In this document: piece by piece, positions 18,128-38,300 of the stretch
Layout of the letters: each line of letters starts with the position of its first letter
How positions within the stretch are numbered: the stretch's first letter is position 1
Assembly (NCBI GenBank): GCA_964035015.1
Contig: OZ036006.1
Span: 8,642,451 to 8,706,450 of the forward strand
Length of the DNA stretch: 64,000 bases
DNA from: Corallium rubrum
Lineage: Eukaryota > Cnidaria > Anthozoa > Scleralcyonacea > Coralliidae
Reading direction: 5' to 3'
Notes under the pieces: generated by a model
What the model was told of the DNA's origin: nothing
What the model saw: only the letters and a program-made list of their open reading frames with translations
The model's database searches: none
Made by a program: the position numbers and the translations under genes

Positions 18128-20146
18128 AATTTTACGATGCATTTAGTCTGTATGACAGAAGTAACAAAGGTAAAATACCTGTCAAAGTAGTCCCTCGCTT
18201 GTGTAGGATGCTGGGATACAATGAAACAGCAATTGGACTCGATGATGCCATAAGCGCTGCAAGAACAAAGACAGGAGAACCTGGTTAGTGAGATATTTAG
18301 TTTCATTTCTATTTTATTAGTTTCGTCGTGAAACAAACAAACATACAAACAAACAAACAAACAAACAAACAAACAAACAAACAAACAAACAAACAAACAA
18401 ACAAACAAACAAACAAACAAACAAACAAACAAACAAACTCTCAAAGATATAGAAACTCCAGAAGCAAAGACATTTTAACTAATTTTTTCTTCATATGTTC
18501 ATCATAGATAGTAATAAAATCCGTCTGGACACATTTATTGACATCATGAAGCAGATCATGAAACATCAAGATCTCGACAAAGATGTCATGTTGGCCTATG
18601 CGGCTTTTGACCCCGGGAGAAAAGGATATTTCAACATCCGTCAGTTGAGAGATGCATTCCTGGCAAGCTCAAGGTCAATTACTCCGTTAGAAATGGCGGA
18701 AATTTTTCGAAAAGCTGACCCCGATTTTGATGGGCGTGTAAAGGAACAAGGTGATTTTGAGCTAGTTCTGTAGGGTGTGTAGGTGTGTGTGAGGTTTGTC
18801 TGTCAGAAGTGGTGTGTTTGTGTAACTGATGTTGAGTGGTGTGTCTGTTCCTGGTGTGTTTAATATATGTAAGTAGTTTGTAAGTAGCGCAATGATTGTA
18901 GGTGTGAATGGATGAGTGATCTTTAATTGAATGAGTGGTGTGCCTGCATTTAGCGGTGCCTGTGAGTGGTGTGTGTGAAGGTGGTGTGTCAGTGAGTGGT
19001 CAGTGTGTCTATGAGTGGTCAGTGTGTCTGTGAGAGGAGTGATGTGTCTGTGAGAGGAGTGGTGTGTCTGTGAGAGGAGTGGTGTGTCTGTGAGAGGAGA
19101 GGAGTGGTGTGTCTGTGAGTGGTCAGTGTGTCTGTGAGAGGAGTGGTGTGTCTGTGAGTGGTCAGTGTGTCTGTGAGAGGAGTGGTGTGTCTGTGAGTGG
19201 TCAGTGTGTCTGTGAGAAGAGTGGTGTCTGTGAGAGGAGTGGTGTGTCTGTGAGAGGAGTGGTGTGTCTGTGAGAGGTGTGTCGAATGTGGTGTGTTTTT
19301 GAATGGTGTGTCAAATGTGGTGTGTCGGTGAGAGGTGTGTCGAAGGTGGTGTGTCCTTGAGTGGTGTGTTTGAGTGGTGTGTCAAATGTGGTGTGTTTGT
19401 GAGAGGTGTGTCCGTGAGTAGTGTGTTGAATGTGGTGTGTGTAAGTGGTGTGTTGAAGATGGTGTGTCTGTGAGTGGTGTGTCGAAGATGGTGTGTCTGT
19501 GAGTGGTGTGTTGAATGTGGTGTGTGCAAGTGGTGTGTTGAAGATGGTGTGTGTGTGAGTGGTTTGTTGAATGTGGTGTGTGTAAGTGGTGTGCTGAAGA
19601 TGGTGTGTCTGTGAGTGGTGTATTGAATGTGGTGTGTGTGTAAGTGGTGTGTTTGTGAGTAGTGTGTCTGTGAGTGGTGTGTTGAATGTGGTGTGTGTAA
19701 GTGGTGTGTTGAAGATGGTGTGTCTGTGAGTGGTGTGTTGAATGTGGTGTGTGTGTAAGTGGTGTTTTGAAGATGGTGTGTCCGTGAGTAGTGTGTTGAA
19801 TGTGGTGTGTGTGTAAGTGGTGTTTTGAAGATGGTGTGTCCGTGAGTAGTGTGTTGAATGTGGTGTGTGTGTAAGTGGTGTGTTGAAGATGGTGTGTCCG
19901 TGAGTAGTGTGTTGAATGTGGTGTGTGTAAGTGGTGTGTTGAAGATGGTGTGTCTGTGAGTGGTGTCTGTGAGTGGCGTTTCTAAGAGTGGTGTGTTTGT
20001 GAATAGTATGTTAAATGTGGTGTGTCTGTGATGTGTGAGTGATGTCTACGTGAGTAATGCTAAATAAAAGGACTAAATTAATACATCTTTCCTCTCTATT
20101 CGCAGAATTCACAGACCTTCTTTTCCCATTAATTGGAATGTACTAG
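18128..20146 (+). CDS. EF-hand (calmodulin-like) protein gene, 3' exons
   Basis: Three exons join in phase: 18128-18283, 18508-18750 and 20106-20146 with a TAG stop. The product aligns with the calmodulin/troponin C fold from the first helix (EFYDAFSLYD) to the end. The final EF loop is rebuilt across the last splice, DPDFDGRVKEQE, and has Asp at positions 1, 3 and 5, Gly at 6 and Glu at 12, so it should bind calcium. Two earlier loops (DRSNKGKIPVKV and DPGRKGYFNIRQ) lack the acidic ligands and look inactive. The first residue is completed by a phase-1 upstream exon that I cannot place. It may follow the PDZ exons at 13554-16914 as one gene or be a separate short calcium sensor. A candidate AATAAA lies at 20629. 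Only the last 147 or so residues are defined. Confidence 0.82.
18335..18437. repeat. (CAAA)n microsatellite
   Basis: About 100 bp of ACAA tetranucleotide in the intron between the two large EF-hand exons. Confidence 0.97.
18784..20060. repeat. GTGTGTCTGTGAGTGGT minisatellite
   Basis: About 1.3 kb of degenerate tandem units such as GTGTGTCTGTGAGAGGAGTG, changing downstream to GTGTGTTGAAGATGGTG units. It fills nearly all of the last intron of the EF-hand gene (18751-20105). Confidence 0.93.
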
Positions 20147-20149
20147 AAT

Positions 20150-21520
20150 TACTCCCAAAGTTCCAAGAAAAAGTCGACATAATACAAGAAATGTTTACTC
20201 TTTTTTAAATTTTTACCCAAGACAGTTTTAAATAATTCGAACTATACAAAACACACCCCGTTAAAATAGACATTTTTACAAAGTTTCTAACCTTGTTTCT
20301 GACGGAAATTTCTGAAAAATACTGGCAAAATTTCTAGGAAAATACCCGCGTTGTTTGTTGTAGAAATCATGTACGAATCATGAGACGGATGTTTAAATTG
20401 TAAATATGGCTTTCTAGGCAGGCATTTGTATATATTTTTAAGCAAGGTAGCGTATGTACAGTATATTTTTTTACAAAATGATTGCAACAAACATTTTTTT
20501 AAAATTCTTACATTTATCAGTGGTTGTGTTTCCTGCTTTTGGGATTCAATTTCGTCCTTAAGGTTGTGGATTAAACTACAGAACACCTTTTTTTGAAAGT
20601 TCATCAGGAAAGGGCAAAGTGTCTATAAAATAAAAAAAATCAATCAGCAACAAACTCTCTCATTTATATAAAGGAAGTCTTGCAATTATAAAGCGTAAAC
20701 ATTTCTATATCTCACTTCGTTCTTGAGATATTGAGATTTATTTGATATAGAAAGTTAAGCCCTTGATGTCACATGCGTATGACTTATTGGAAAATTGAGG
20801 CTTTCGGTAACAATGCTTATGACGTACGCAAATGGACAACTATGCATAAGAACAATAGATTTCACTATCAATGATCCATCTGCGTACGTCATATAAGGCA
20901 TTGTTACCAAGAAGCCCAAATTTCCCCAAAACAAACTATCCACGGCAAATTTTGAGAGGTGATAGCGCGAAAACTACGCATCAGATTCTGTTGAAATTTT
21001 CAGTGAGTGCTCCTGTCATGCCCCTCTGTACAATAAAACAACAAAAATGCCAATGAATTTTTCACTTCAAAGATACATTTGGATACACTATAAGGATACA
21101 TTTGTCATGAATCTATCCTTACACGTCCGAGAATTGTTACTTTTACGACTATGACAATTATTATATTTAGATATTGTTGCCACGAAAGTATTTATAAAGA
21201 AAAAATTACCGCATTGTGTCTCAACACTACGCAATCGCCCTTTTAATGGAGCTTGTTACCCTGGATAGACCATAATCCATTGCGAATTCAAGATGGCGCC
21301 GCTATTGGTGAAAAGGTCTATTACGCTATTGTTTAATTTCAGCAATAGCTGATCCTGACCACGTGGGCCATTAGGTGCATAAGTTGTGCAAACACCGATT
21401 CCCGTTTCGTTTTAAGTTTCCTATCCAGTTCCCCTCATTATCTATGCATGCACCAACAACAGGTGGACGTGACATCGTGTACAAACGGTCTATTTATAGC
21501 AACTCGTATCCAGAGCCCGC
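20150..21520. other. no gene seen
   Basis: AT-rich sequence downstream of the EF-hand gene. It shares the motif ATATCTCACTTCGTTCTTGA (20709) with the fold-back near 6640-7130. GCGTACGTCATA-type motifs at 20810-20900 form a short inverted pair. No supportable coding exon. Confidence 0.5.
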
Positions 21521-21860
21521 GAACACCGCTGCCAAACGTTTGCGCATGCGTGAATTTGCTGAGTAAACATTGCAAGAGAAGTGGGAACTAGCCGTGGCGA
21601 CAACAACCAGACAGTGAAGACTAAGTAAGACTCGACTATTCATTTGTGTTTTAAAAAAAGGGTAAAGAAAATTACGAAGGGGTAAATTCAGAATATGTTA
21701 CATTACAATATTGACAAAGAAGCCATGCACAAATTACCTACCTTATCTTTTTGGTAGTGTGCTTATAATTTTAACTTTTGTGTCGGACTCTCGGACCAGT
21801 CCAAATATTTCAGTGTTTTCCCGCTCTTTTTCCGAGGACGAGCTCGGACGTCGCACCAGT
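21521..21860. mobile_element. AACACCGCTGCCAAACG element, 3'-truncated copy
   Basis: It starts AACACCGCTGCCAAACGTTT and matches the complete copy at 53185-53554 over about 330 bp with scattered differences. Shared blocks include GACAACAACCAGACAGTGAA and ATTGACAAAGAAGCCATGCA. The match stops near 21860, before the right-hand terminal repeat. Confidence 0.8.
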
Positions 21861-22225
21861 GTTTCCACAATGCAATATCCAAATTTCCTGCTCCGGTCTT
21901 AAAATTTCCTGAAATTTCCTGTAAATGAGATGTTATTTCCTTGAAATTTCCTAATTAATAGAAGGCAATTTTTTACAGTATTGCCGTGTTTAGGCTAACT
22001 CCGTTGGGCGTTGGCTTAAAGTTATTACACACAGACAGCCAGAATTGCATCCTGGGATGGTATTGCTGCTAGGCTCAGGCCCCGGGATCGCGTATAGCCA
22101 TATCGTATCACATTTCTTCAAATTTTCTGATTTTTATTTTTCCAGATCAGGAACCGCGGAGCAATTTTTGTATTGGGGGGGGCTAGGCACTCCCCCACGG
22201 CGGCATAAAAGAGGGGATAAGAAAG

Positions 22226-22345
22226 TGAGCGCTTATTAAAGATGCTTGAAAATTTTAGGGGGGTTCGGAGGCATGCTCCCCCGTGAAATTTTGAAATCTA
22301 GAGTCTCTGAAATGCCATTTCCTGCATTTTGGGGGGAAGAATTTA
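22226..22345. repeat. dispersed GGGGGCATGCCCCC-type repeat fragment
   Basis: It contains GGGGGGTTCGGAGGCATGCT, CCGTGAAATTTTGAAAT and AAATGCCATTTCCTGCATTT. The same order of motifs occurs near the left end of the 1.4-kb TIR element at 34535-35936 and in decayed form at 29566-29900. Confidence 0.65.
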
Positions 22346-22394
22346 CAGAATTCTGAAAGCCAGAAAACTCTCAAAAAACCATGCTGACCATGCT

Positions 22395-22508
22395 TAGTTA
22401 GTTAGTTTGTTTGTTTGTTTGTTTGTTTGTTTGTTTGTTTGTTTGTTTGTTTGTTTGTTTGTTTGTTTGTTTGTTTGTTTGTTTGTTTGTTTGTTTGTTT
22501 GTTTGTAT
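22395..22508. repeat. (GTTT)n microsatellite
   Basis: About 110 bp of almost perfect TTTG tetranucleotide. Confidence 0.97.
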
Positions 22509-22519
22509 GTTTACATTAA

Positions 22520-23205
22520 TAGACTAATATTTCTATATTAGAAACACAAGAACAAAAGGTCAACACAACAAATTGTCAACAGTAACAAATTCTAACAATC
22601 CGAAATTCTGCTGATGCAACTCGTAGGGCTGAAATTCGGGGTATGGCTGCGGCCAGAAAATTTTGAACTTTAGGTCCTCTGAATTGGCTAAAAATGCATC
22701 GTTAGAGCAGAATCATACTAACAACTGGAGAAACACACAAGCTGAGATTTATGACTTGCATCATATCTTTCACCTTTTTTTCCACCTCCCAGCCGCCCCC
22801 CCCTGCTTCCGCGGTCCCTGCAGATACGCTTAGCGCCTATCTTTTATTTGCTTAACCAATTCAAAAACAATAAAGTACAAGTTAAACATTCAAAAATCTT
22901 AAAATAAATCTTAAATGGTAGTCCCGCTGGGCCGTCATGCACGTACGCGGCGTACGCATGAATTTACACGTCACGTGTTGTGATGCTCAATGGCATGGTA
23001 ACAATATAATAATATTCATTTCTCACTGAATATTCCAAGTTGGTTAACTTGGGGCCTGGGCATAGAAGCAAAACTTCAAAATACTGCAACAAATTATTAA
23101 CAAAAATACTTTTTATATTTTTTTTTACTTTTACTGAAATTTCCTGAAATTTCCTGAATTTCCTTGGATTTCCTTCAATTTTCCTTCATGAAAAATTCCT
23201 TTTTA
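22520..23205. other. no gene seen
   Basis: Low-complexity AT-rich sequence with repeated GAAATTTCCTGAAATTTCCT motifs at 23138-23190, also seen at 21903-21950. No exon could be supported. Confidence 0.5.
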
Positions 23206-23211
23206 CAATGA

Positions 23212-23643
23212 AATAGACGACTTTCACGATCATGCGCAGTAGCAACAAATATTCAAATTTTCGTCGGAGATAAAAACAACTGTTTTAGCTGGAACGAGCA
23301 TATTGAAAATAGTAGAAGTGCAAAGTTTGAAACGAATTGCTTAACAAATGGAAAAGTTTCACAAGCGGAAAGTTGACCATTCCAACAGAGATTTATTAGT
23401 GATTTAATAGGGATTTTGGCTTGGCGGGCGGGAGTTGCACGCCAAGCCAAAATCCCTATTAAATCCCTAGTGGAGAGCAAAACTTCCGAAGAGCCTAGCT
23501 TTCGCACTATTTGTCCGATTTATTTTAAACTTTGCACGTTTACTATTTCTAATATGATCTTTCCAGCTAAAACAGTTGTTTTTACCTCCAATGAAAATTT
23601 GAAGTAAAGTTGCTACTGCGCATGAGCCTGAAAGTCGTCTATT
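23212..23643. mobile_element. fold-back element upstream of GAPDH
   Basis: The left end is AATAGACGACTTTCACGATC and the right end is the imperfect complement, GCCTGAAAGTCGTCTATT. The arms run about 200 bp to a central perfect palindrome, TAGGGATTTTGGCTTGGCG and its complement, around 23408-23461. It ends roughly 100 bp before the GAPDH 5' untranslated region. Confidence 0.85.
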
Positions 23644-23808
23644 AAACGTTTGACAGCGGTGTTGAGCCCGCGTTCATTCTGACCACCGTCAACCTCGTCC
23701 CCAGGCTCCGCTCGGTGGGAGTAAAGCAAACAAAAGCAAGTACTCCATTTCCGCTACGTGCACTCTTGCATTTCCACCTTCGGCGTGGCAGTCAAACCCA
23801 TTTCAAAG

Positions 23809-23903
23809 GTTAGTCGAATTCTCCATCGTTGCTTCTGCCAAACTAATTCCCCGTACAACGAAACCTTCAAGCTATTCCTTAAATCTACCATTTCTCTTTA
23901 CAG
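23809..23903 (+). other. putative 5' UTR intron of GAPDH
   Basis: TTTCAAAG followed by GTTAGT forms a donor at 23809, and TTTCTCTTTACAG forms an acceptor ending at 23903, 35 bases before the GAPDH ATG. A 5' UTR exon upstream of about 23808 is therefore likely. No TATA box is obvious. Confidence 0.55.
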
Positions 23904-23938
23904 AGCGAGCAAAGTTTGTCGATTGATCGCCAGAAAAA

Positions 23939-31504
<7,566 letters not shown>

Positions 31505-31959
31505 GAAATTACTTCTGAACTTTACACTTGTATACCGTAGTTCCAGGGTCTAGCTCATGTGTGTTGCATGGCTGTGTTTGCCACACACTTGTTATGAGAG
31601 CTGAATTTGTATGGTTTTACCATTAGTGATGGGATTAATAAAGTTGCTTGACGCAAATCAAGTTTGGGTTTTGTGTCTAGTTTTATCAGTTGTCAATAGA
31701 CGAGTTTCAGGGTGTTGCGCGCGCATCATTTCTCAAAAAAACTGGCAAGCTCCCCTCAAAGTAAACATACTATTTAAAATAAACAAAGTATAGAGACAGT
31801 TTCTGGATGTGTAATACTGTTATTCTGCTGTTCTTGGCTCGCTAGCAAGTCTGTTTGCCATTGCTTACTTTGTGAGCCCGCCAATTTCTTTGCAAAACGA
31901 TGCGCGCGCAACACCCGAAACTCGCCTATAGACCGTTTGCACGATGACGTGAGAATCCG

Positions 31960-32345
31960 ATCTGCTTGGAACATTGAATGTTTTCGGTTTTGGAACACTA
32001 TTTTCTGTGCTTCCCTCAATGTCTGCCATTTAGCACGACACGCACCAACTTCACTCATGCGTATCAAGTCATTTTCAAGTCAAACCGTGTTTACATGAAT
32101 CAGATTGGAGACATTCAAATCATCCTTGCTTGAATCTCAAGTCAATTCTCTCCACTGCGTGGATTGACTTCAGCCATTCGTTTTGATCAGATCGAAAACT
32201 TTCAATCTTCTTCATGTAAACACAACTAGGAGAAACAACATGCGAGATTTGACTTGAACACTCAATCTTCTTCATGTAAACAGAAGAAGGAGAAACAACA
32301 TGCGAGATTTGACTTGAACACTCAACCACTTCATGTAAACAGGGC
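31960..32345. repeat. dispersed repeat, copy 2
   Basis: It matches 12061-12341 over most of its length and has an extra partial duplication of AACAACATGCGAGATTTGAC and CAATCTTCTTCATGTAAACA near 32205-32300. Confidence 0.7.
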
Positions 32346-32349
32346 TTTA

Positions 32350-33880
32350 GGCTCTTTAAAAGCTTGCCCAGCTAGTTTTGAAAGGGTTTTCTTTTTTCAT
32401 TAGGTGCCCGGAACGAGGTGTATCCAAACTCTAGTTGTCTAACTTTCCTGAGCAAAGAAAACGTGCGTTCATTCTTAATCTTCGCTGATCTACATTATAG
32501 CTTTTATTTTGATTCTTAGGCTGTTTATTTGATACAAATGAGTGATAACGGCTACTTAGGACACGTCCTATTTATAAGCCCTACTAGAAATACATAAACG
32601 CAACAACCCCTCGCCCGCTTTTAATACATAATTTTCTTCAAGTAAGCATCCAATTAGTTTTTCTTAATATATTGTAACACCCCCCTGTCTCATGCAGTTC
32701 TTACAATAGCACCTGTCATCGAACCGAAGAAAATATAGTACAGTAAAATCGGACTGTCAAGATGAAGCAAAAAAAAAAATCTTTATTCGAAAATATACAA
32801 ACGATAAAAAAAATGCAAAGACTAAAGTGACTAATTGTTTCAACTACATGAATTGCAAAGTTGAACCAAAAAGAAAAACTTAGTTTACGCTTTGTATGAA
32901 TGCAAAATAATATTCTGTTTACATCAAATTACATGGACGTTGGCAAAGTGATCTTTATTTAGATTTTGCAAACGTTTAAATGGCTTCCTTGTCTGTTTCA
33001 CAATGACAGAGAAACCAACGTATTAAAATTAATACCTCGAAAACTATAAGTACAATAGAACTAAAAACAAACCAGTACAATCAGATTGCCATGAAAAAGT
33101 AACAGGCAAGGTTTCAGTCAAAAATATGAAAAAACAGCGGAGAAAATTGACAAAGTTCATATCAGTCAAAAGAGTATGTTGTTTTAAAATATTAAACGTC
33201 AAACGTCAAAAACACTAGAAAACACGTCGAAAAACACCACAGAAAACAAATTAGCGAATCTATTTAAGAGATTGAATACCAGAAATAAGAGAAAACAAAA
33301 ATATGGCAGTATAAATAGACTGTTTTTGATTAATCAAACGGCAAATTTTCATTCAAAAAGAGAGAACAGTGGTCAAGAAAAATATGGAAAACATATATAC
33401 CACGTCCTAAAAGATTGGCGTCTTCAGCAAAACACAGCAAAAACCATCAACGTAATAAAATTGATATCTCTCAAGATGAAACAAAAGGGAAACTTTCATT
33501 CGAAAATATATTTTCAGTGGTCGAGTTAAAATATGAAAAACTTTAAGCTTACCTTTTAATACTGACTTAGTCTTAGCACGGAAGTTTTATACCTTCGAGT
33601 TTATTCTTGCTGCCATCTTTTAGTTTCCATTTTACTCACAATAAACAGTTTTTCCTCAGTTTTTCTTTCTGTTCCTTCGAAAGAGATGTACTAACTGATC
33701 CAAAAAGTGACTTTCTTTATTCTCGTCCAGAGATTCTCGTCAGCAATAAATGATTTCGCAATATTAAAAGACGGTTTATTTTGCTATCGTGATCACTAAA
33801 TGATTTTAAATGCTGACGTCAGCCAATCAATTTCCGGCTTCATATTGTTACCAGTCCCCCCAAATTTTTACGGCGCAACT
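32350..33880. other. no gene seen
   Basis: A very AT-rich stretch with diverged repeats around AAAAATATGAAAAA and CAAAAACACTAGAAAACAC motifs at 33120-33540. No splice-supported exon or recognisable protein motif. Confidence 0.45.
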
Positions 33881-33979
33881 TGAACATCCCTACCAAGGAC
33901 AAAGGCCAAGGACTAAATATACAAATATTCAAATCACTCAAAATCCCCTCCTTGCTTTTTCTACACGCGTGTAAAATGA

Positions 33980-36900
33980 CTCCACGCGTGTCGAGATTAG
34001 CACCCTCACCCGGGCCACAGAATAAGGATCAACCAGAAGTCCAACTCTCTGTCGGCACCTTTGATGTAAGCGTCCTCGGGAAATGTCGGCCTTGCGATCC
34101 CGGCGCCATTTTGAAAGTAAGTGCACCCGGGAAATTAGCCCTCTCGTCCTTGCGACCCTCGGGCTCCTGTATTCAATTACTCTTGGCCTTGGTGTGACCT
34201 TTAATTAAATTTATATTGTTCTCTATACATATATAAATAATATTTACTTAAGTAAATAAGTAATTTACTTTAGAAAATGTTTCGTTGGAGATGAAATTCT
34301 TTGACCACGAGGTTATTAAAACTTCAGTACGCGGATACTACGGGTAAAAGTCCGTGGCAAAAAAGTCCTGTACTCACGAAGCGGGTTTTACATTTCTCGA
34401 TTAATGCCGACACATTTGTTTATAGAAGAAGATGGCTAAAATTTACGGAATTACGCATTGTTGAAATACATCGGGTACGTATGTTGTTAGAAATTTTATA
34501 AGCTTTCATTCGGTATATAGTTCAAATCATAGTGCAGGGGCGGATCTAGAATATTTTTCACCTTAGTCAAACCATTCCTAGGGGGGTCCGGGGGCATGCC
34601 CCCCCGGAAAATTTTTGAAATTTGGACCTCTGAAATGGCATTTCCTGCATTCTGACGGTACTTTAGGGAAAGATTTAAAAGTTTTAAATCGTGTTTTCAA
34701 TAGCGCATTTTATCAAACCTGGAAGGTGTCAAATAAATTTAGGATAAAGTGGACGTTTTATTATGCAAATACATTTAAAATTATAGAAAATAACGGGGGA
34801 AAATCCAATAAATCGAATCTTAGGTAGCTGCTACGTATGCACCCCCGACGGAAATCCTGAATAACATCAGAACGTACACATAAACACATTCATATGACAA
34901 GATCAAAGAATCATGTTACCAAAATCATTAAGCACTTTAGATATTTTGAATAATATTCCAGGCCACTGAGGGTAGGATCTAGTCGTGTGAGAAACATCAA
35001 GAGGTACACGAGGCAACCAAACAAAACTAATGTGTTCTCACCCGACATTTAAATAATTCACGTTCGCAAGCGCTATCAAATTTACTAACCCATACAGTCA
35101 TTCAGCCAGAATAGAATAATATTATAAACGTCGCGTCTATATATAAGACTATTATTATAATATACGCGTTTGATAATCAAAGGATTAGTTACCGCGATAG
35201 GTTCTGAACCGTTTGAGTCTGACTGCCAAGACTCTGAGAATCCTTTGACGAGTAATACCTTCTGGCCTTAGCCAGTGTCGATAATATTTGGCGACTGACA
35301 ACCAAAGGCTTAACGTTAAACTTACCTACTGATCAGGACAATTGAATCTTCACTGCTGTTTAATTGAAGTGAATACTAAACTTCTTATCACGTTTGTAAA
35401 GTCATGTTCGAAATGTGTTCGAAACTGAAAGAGCTCTCCCAGTCTGACTCTTAGTATACATAATTTATGTTCGGCAGAATCGGCAGTCTCGACAGCAGAT
35501 CAGTCGGCAGACCAGGCAAGAACTACAAAGTAAAACGCCGCCAACCAATCAATGTTCATGATAAAGAGCTTCTGCGAAAATTTAACCAATGAGAGTAAGT
35601 CATATAATGGTCCAAATCAGGCAAAAAAGACAACGAAATCAGGCAAACCAATGAACGAGCGTAATAGAATTCGTTTTAGGTATTTAGCCAATCACCGCAG
35701 CTAATACAATAGCACAAATCAGGCAAGATGAAGAACAAAGCTAAGCCGCGCTCCATTTACACGGCGCTGCGTGCGTATCGTATATTTGCTTGACTAGAAC
35801 TAGATATTATGGACTTGGATAGTCTTGTAGAGTGTAGCAGTGAATATACGGGAAAACTATAGAAAGATATTTTTTTTCTGCGCCTTTTTTCACCTTAGTC
35901 GTTTGACTTGTTTGACTAACGTTAAATCCGCCCCTGTAGTGTTACCTGTAACTTTTTAAAATGTTCAAACTGTTCTGACCATTGCTCGTAAAATAAGAAT
36001 TATATAATGGGAAATGGACTCCTCACAAGTATTATAGAATTTTGGATTTTGTTTTTAAATACTAAACGCACAGCCCTGAACAAGATATTAAACAAAGCGT
36101 ACTGTCAAGTGCTATTCATGTCAGAACTTTTAATTTTCTTGCTGGGAAATATTTTAAAATATGAAAAAAACATTATTATTTTGACGTGGACCGTCTGATA
36201 TGGATGAATTTCTTAAGTTTGTTTTGCCTTTTGTTGTTTTGGTGTTTGCTATAACCTCAGAAAGACTTCTGGCATGGACCTAAGATATTTCTTGAACAGA
36301 AGCTAATTCAAATATGAAAGGAGTGGAAAAGTTTGCAGATTTCTAGTTGAAGTTGAAAACGTTTTTGGTGCAAATTAGTGATCATACCTTTTGAATATAT
36401 GAAAAAATATTAAAACTTTTGTGGTCACTGGTCAGAACATTTTGAACATTTTAAAAAGTTACAGGTAACACTATGATTTGAACTATATACCGAATGAAAG
36501 CTTATAAAATTTCTAACAACATACGTACCCGATGTATTTCAACAATGTAAATTTTAGCCATCTTCTTCTATAAACAAATGTGTCGGCATTAATCGAGAAA
36601 TGTAAAACCCGCTTCGTGAGTACAGGACTTTTTTGCCACGGACTTTTACCCGTAGTATCCGCGTACTGAAGTTTTAATAACCTCGTGGTCAAAGAATTTT
36701 ATCTCCAAAGAATCGTGTTCTAAAGTAAATTACTTATTTACTTAACTAAATATTATTTATATATATAGATAACAATATTAAGTTAATTACAAGGTCACAA
36801 GAAGGCCAAGAGTAATTGACTACAGGAGCCCGAGGGTCGTAAGGACGAGGGGGATAATTTCCCGGGTGCACTTACTTTCAAAATGGCGGACTGGCGCATG

Positions 36901-37330
36901 CGCATAAAAATAATGGGACACACTTTTTTCCGCGAGTTGGACTTCTGGTTGATCCTTATTCTGTGCCCGGGTCACAGAATAAGGATCAACCAGAAGTCCA
37001 ACTCGCGGAAAACAGTGTCCCATTATTTTTATGCGCATGCGCCAGTCCGCCATTTTGAAAGTAAGTGCAACCGGGAAATTATCCCCCTCGTCCTTACGAC
37101 CCTCGGGCTCCTGTAGTCAATTACCCTTGGCCTTCTTGTGACCTTTTATTTAACTTTATATTGTTATCTATACATATATAAATAATATTTATTAAGTAAT
37201 AAGTAATTTACTTTAGAAAACATTTCGTTGGAGATGAAATTCTTTGACCACGAGGTTATTAAAACTTCAGTACGCGGGTACTACGGGTAAAAGTCCGTGG
37301 CCAAAAAGTCCTGTACTCACGAAGCTGAGT
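33980..37330. repeat. three-arm inverted repeat
   Basis: Arm 1 (about 34006-34534 continued at 35942-36190) is mirrored by arm 2 (about 36200-36965). Arm 2 is mirrored again by arm 3 (36969-37328). Matched blocks include AGAATAAGGATCAACCAGAA, TTCGTTGGAGATGAAATTCT and GAAGCGGGTTTTACATTTCT. The centre between arms 2 and 3 (about 36968) is a near-perfect palindrome containing CCATTTTGAAAGTAAGTGCA and GGACTGGCGCATGCGCATAA. It is probably a fold-back element that inserted twice or was re-duplicated. Arm 1 is interrupted by the element at 34535-35936. Confidence 0.85.
34535..35936. mobile_element. 1.4-kb TIR transposon remnant with target-site duplication
   Basis: The ends are CAGGGGCGGAT and ATCCGCCCCTG. 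It is flanked by TAGTG on both sides (34530-34534 and 35937-35941). The uninterrupted sequence survives in arm 2 of the surrounding inverted repeat at 36463-36487 (reverse complement reads TCATAGTGTTACCTG), which proves insertion and the 5-bp duplication. A CACCTTAGTC motif recurs just inside each end in the same orientation. The interior shows no intact transposase. CAGGGGCGG-type ends are common among hAT-like elements, but those usually make 8-bp duplications, so the superfamily is unsure. Confidence 0.85.
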
Positions 37331-37334
37331 TTTT

Positions 37335-38300
37335 GTCAAGTCTCTTCGGGTATTAAATATCAACACATTAGATCGTAAGCGTACATAATATCAAGATACT
37401 GGCCAGCGACATTACTGACCAATAACTATGTCTGTGAAAACACAAACACATCCGAGAGGAGAAAGACTTGATCAGATATCAGGAAAGCAAAGAAAGAAAG
37501 CATTTGGCATGCACGCATCAGTTTCGCAAAGTCTTATTATGTTTGTCTTGATCGAGACGGCGGAATAAGTTAAATGCGCACTTGACTTGAGCCTGCGCTT
37601 TCTGATTAGAGAGGCCTGCGGAGTAGGCTAAGAGCGTGACACAGAAGGGAAAAAACCCCAGAAAAAACCGAGCCGAAACCCAGACTCGGCCTACCACAGG
37701 TAGCCCGAGTAAAAAGACGCCGTATTCAGTCATGTTTAAGCTTGTTTAATGACTTCCAAGACGCTCCAGTTCTTGCGAAAACAGCTGAAGTGTCTGAGCA
37801 GAAGTCAACGTTAAGAAACACCTCTCACTTCCCAGCGTGTTCGCGTCGTTTTGAAGACGTAAAAATGCTGAGAGTGGCATTGTTCGCAGAACAAGGAGGG
37901 TATTGATATATATACTCTTGCGATTACAAATTATTCATTCATTTTGCGGTGTTTATTAAGAATTCCGGCTTTTGTTTTTAAGGCGGGTCGTGGATCTTTA
38001 AGTTCCTAAAATAATGTATTCCTTGCAAACTCCCAGTTTCATTATCCTTAAGGAGGCTTTGTTACTGATCAGTTTATTAATAAACTGGAATAAAAAACGG
38101 ACGCCTCAAATATATTTCAAATAAATCTGTGAACTTTTTACGCTTTTCTTAAAGGAAATTTTGAAAATGTTTAAAAATGTTAATAATAGAGGGGGTTTTT
38201 CAGTTTTTTTGACTTTGACAGGCATGATTCATGCCAGCTTTTGAACAAGGAAAATTATGTATATAGTTGTCAAGGAAAACTTGACAAGATCTGATCTCCG
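37335..38300. other. no gene seen
   Basis: Unique-looking sequence with no supportable exon, ending at the next inverted repeat. GCCTGCGCTTTCTGATTAGA and AAACCCAGACTCGGCCTACC give no recognisable protein. Confidence 0.45.
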
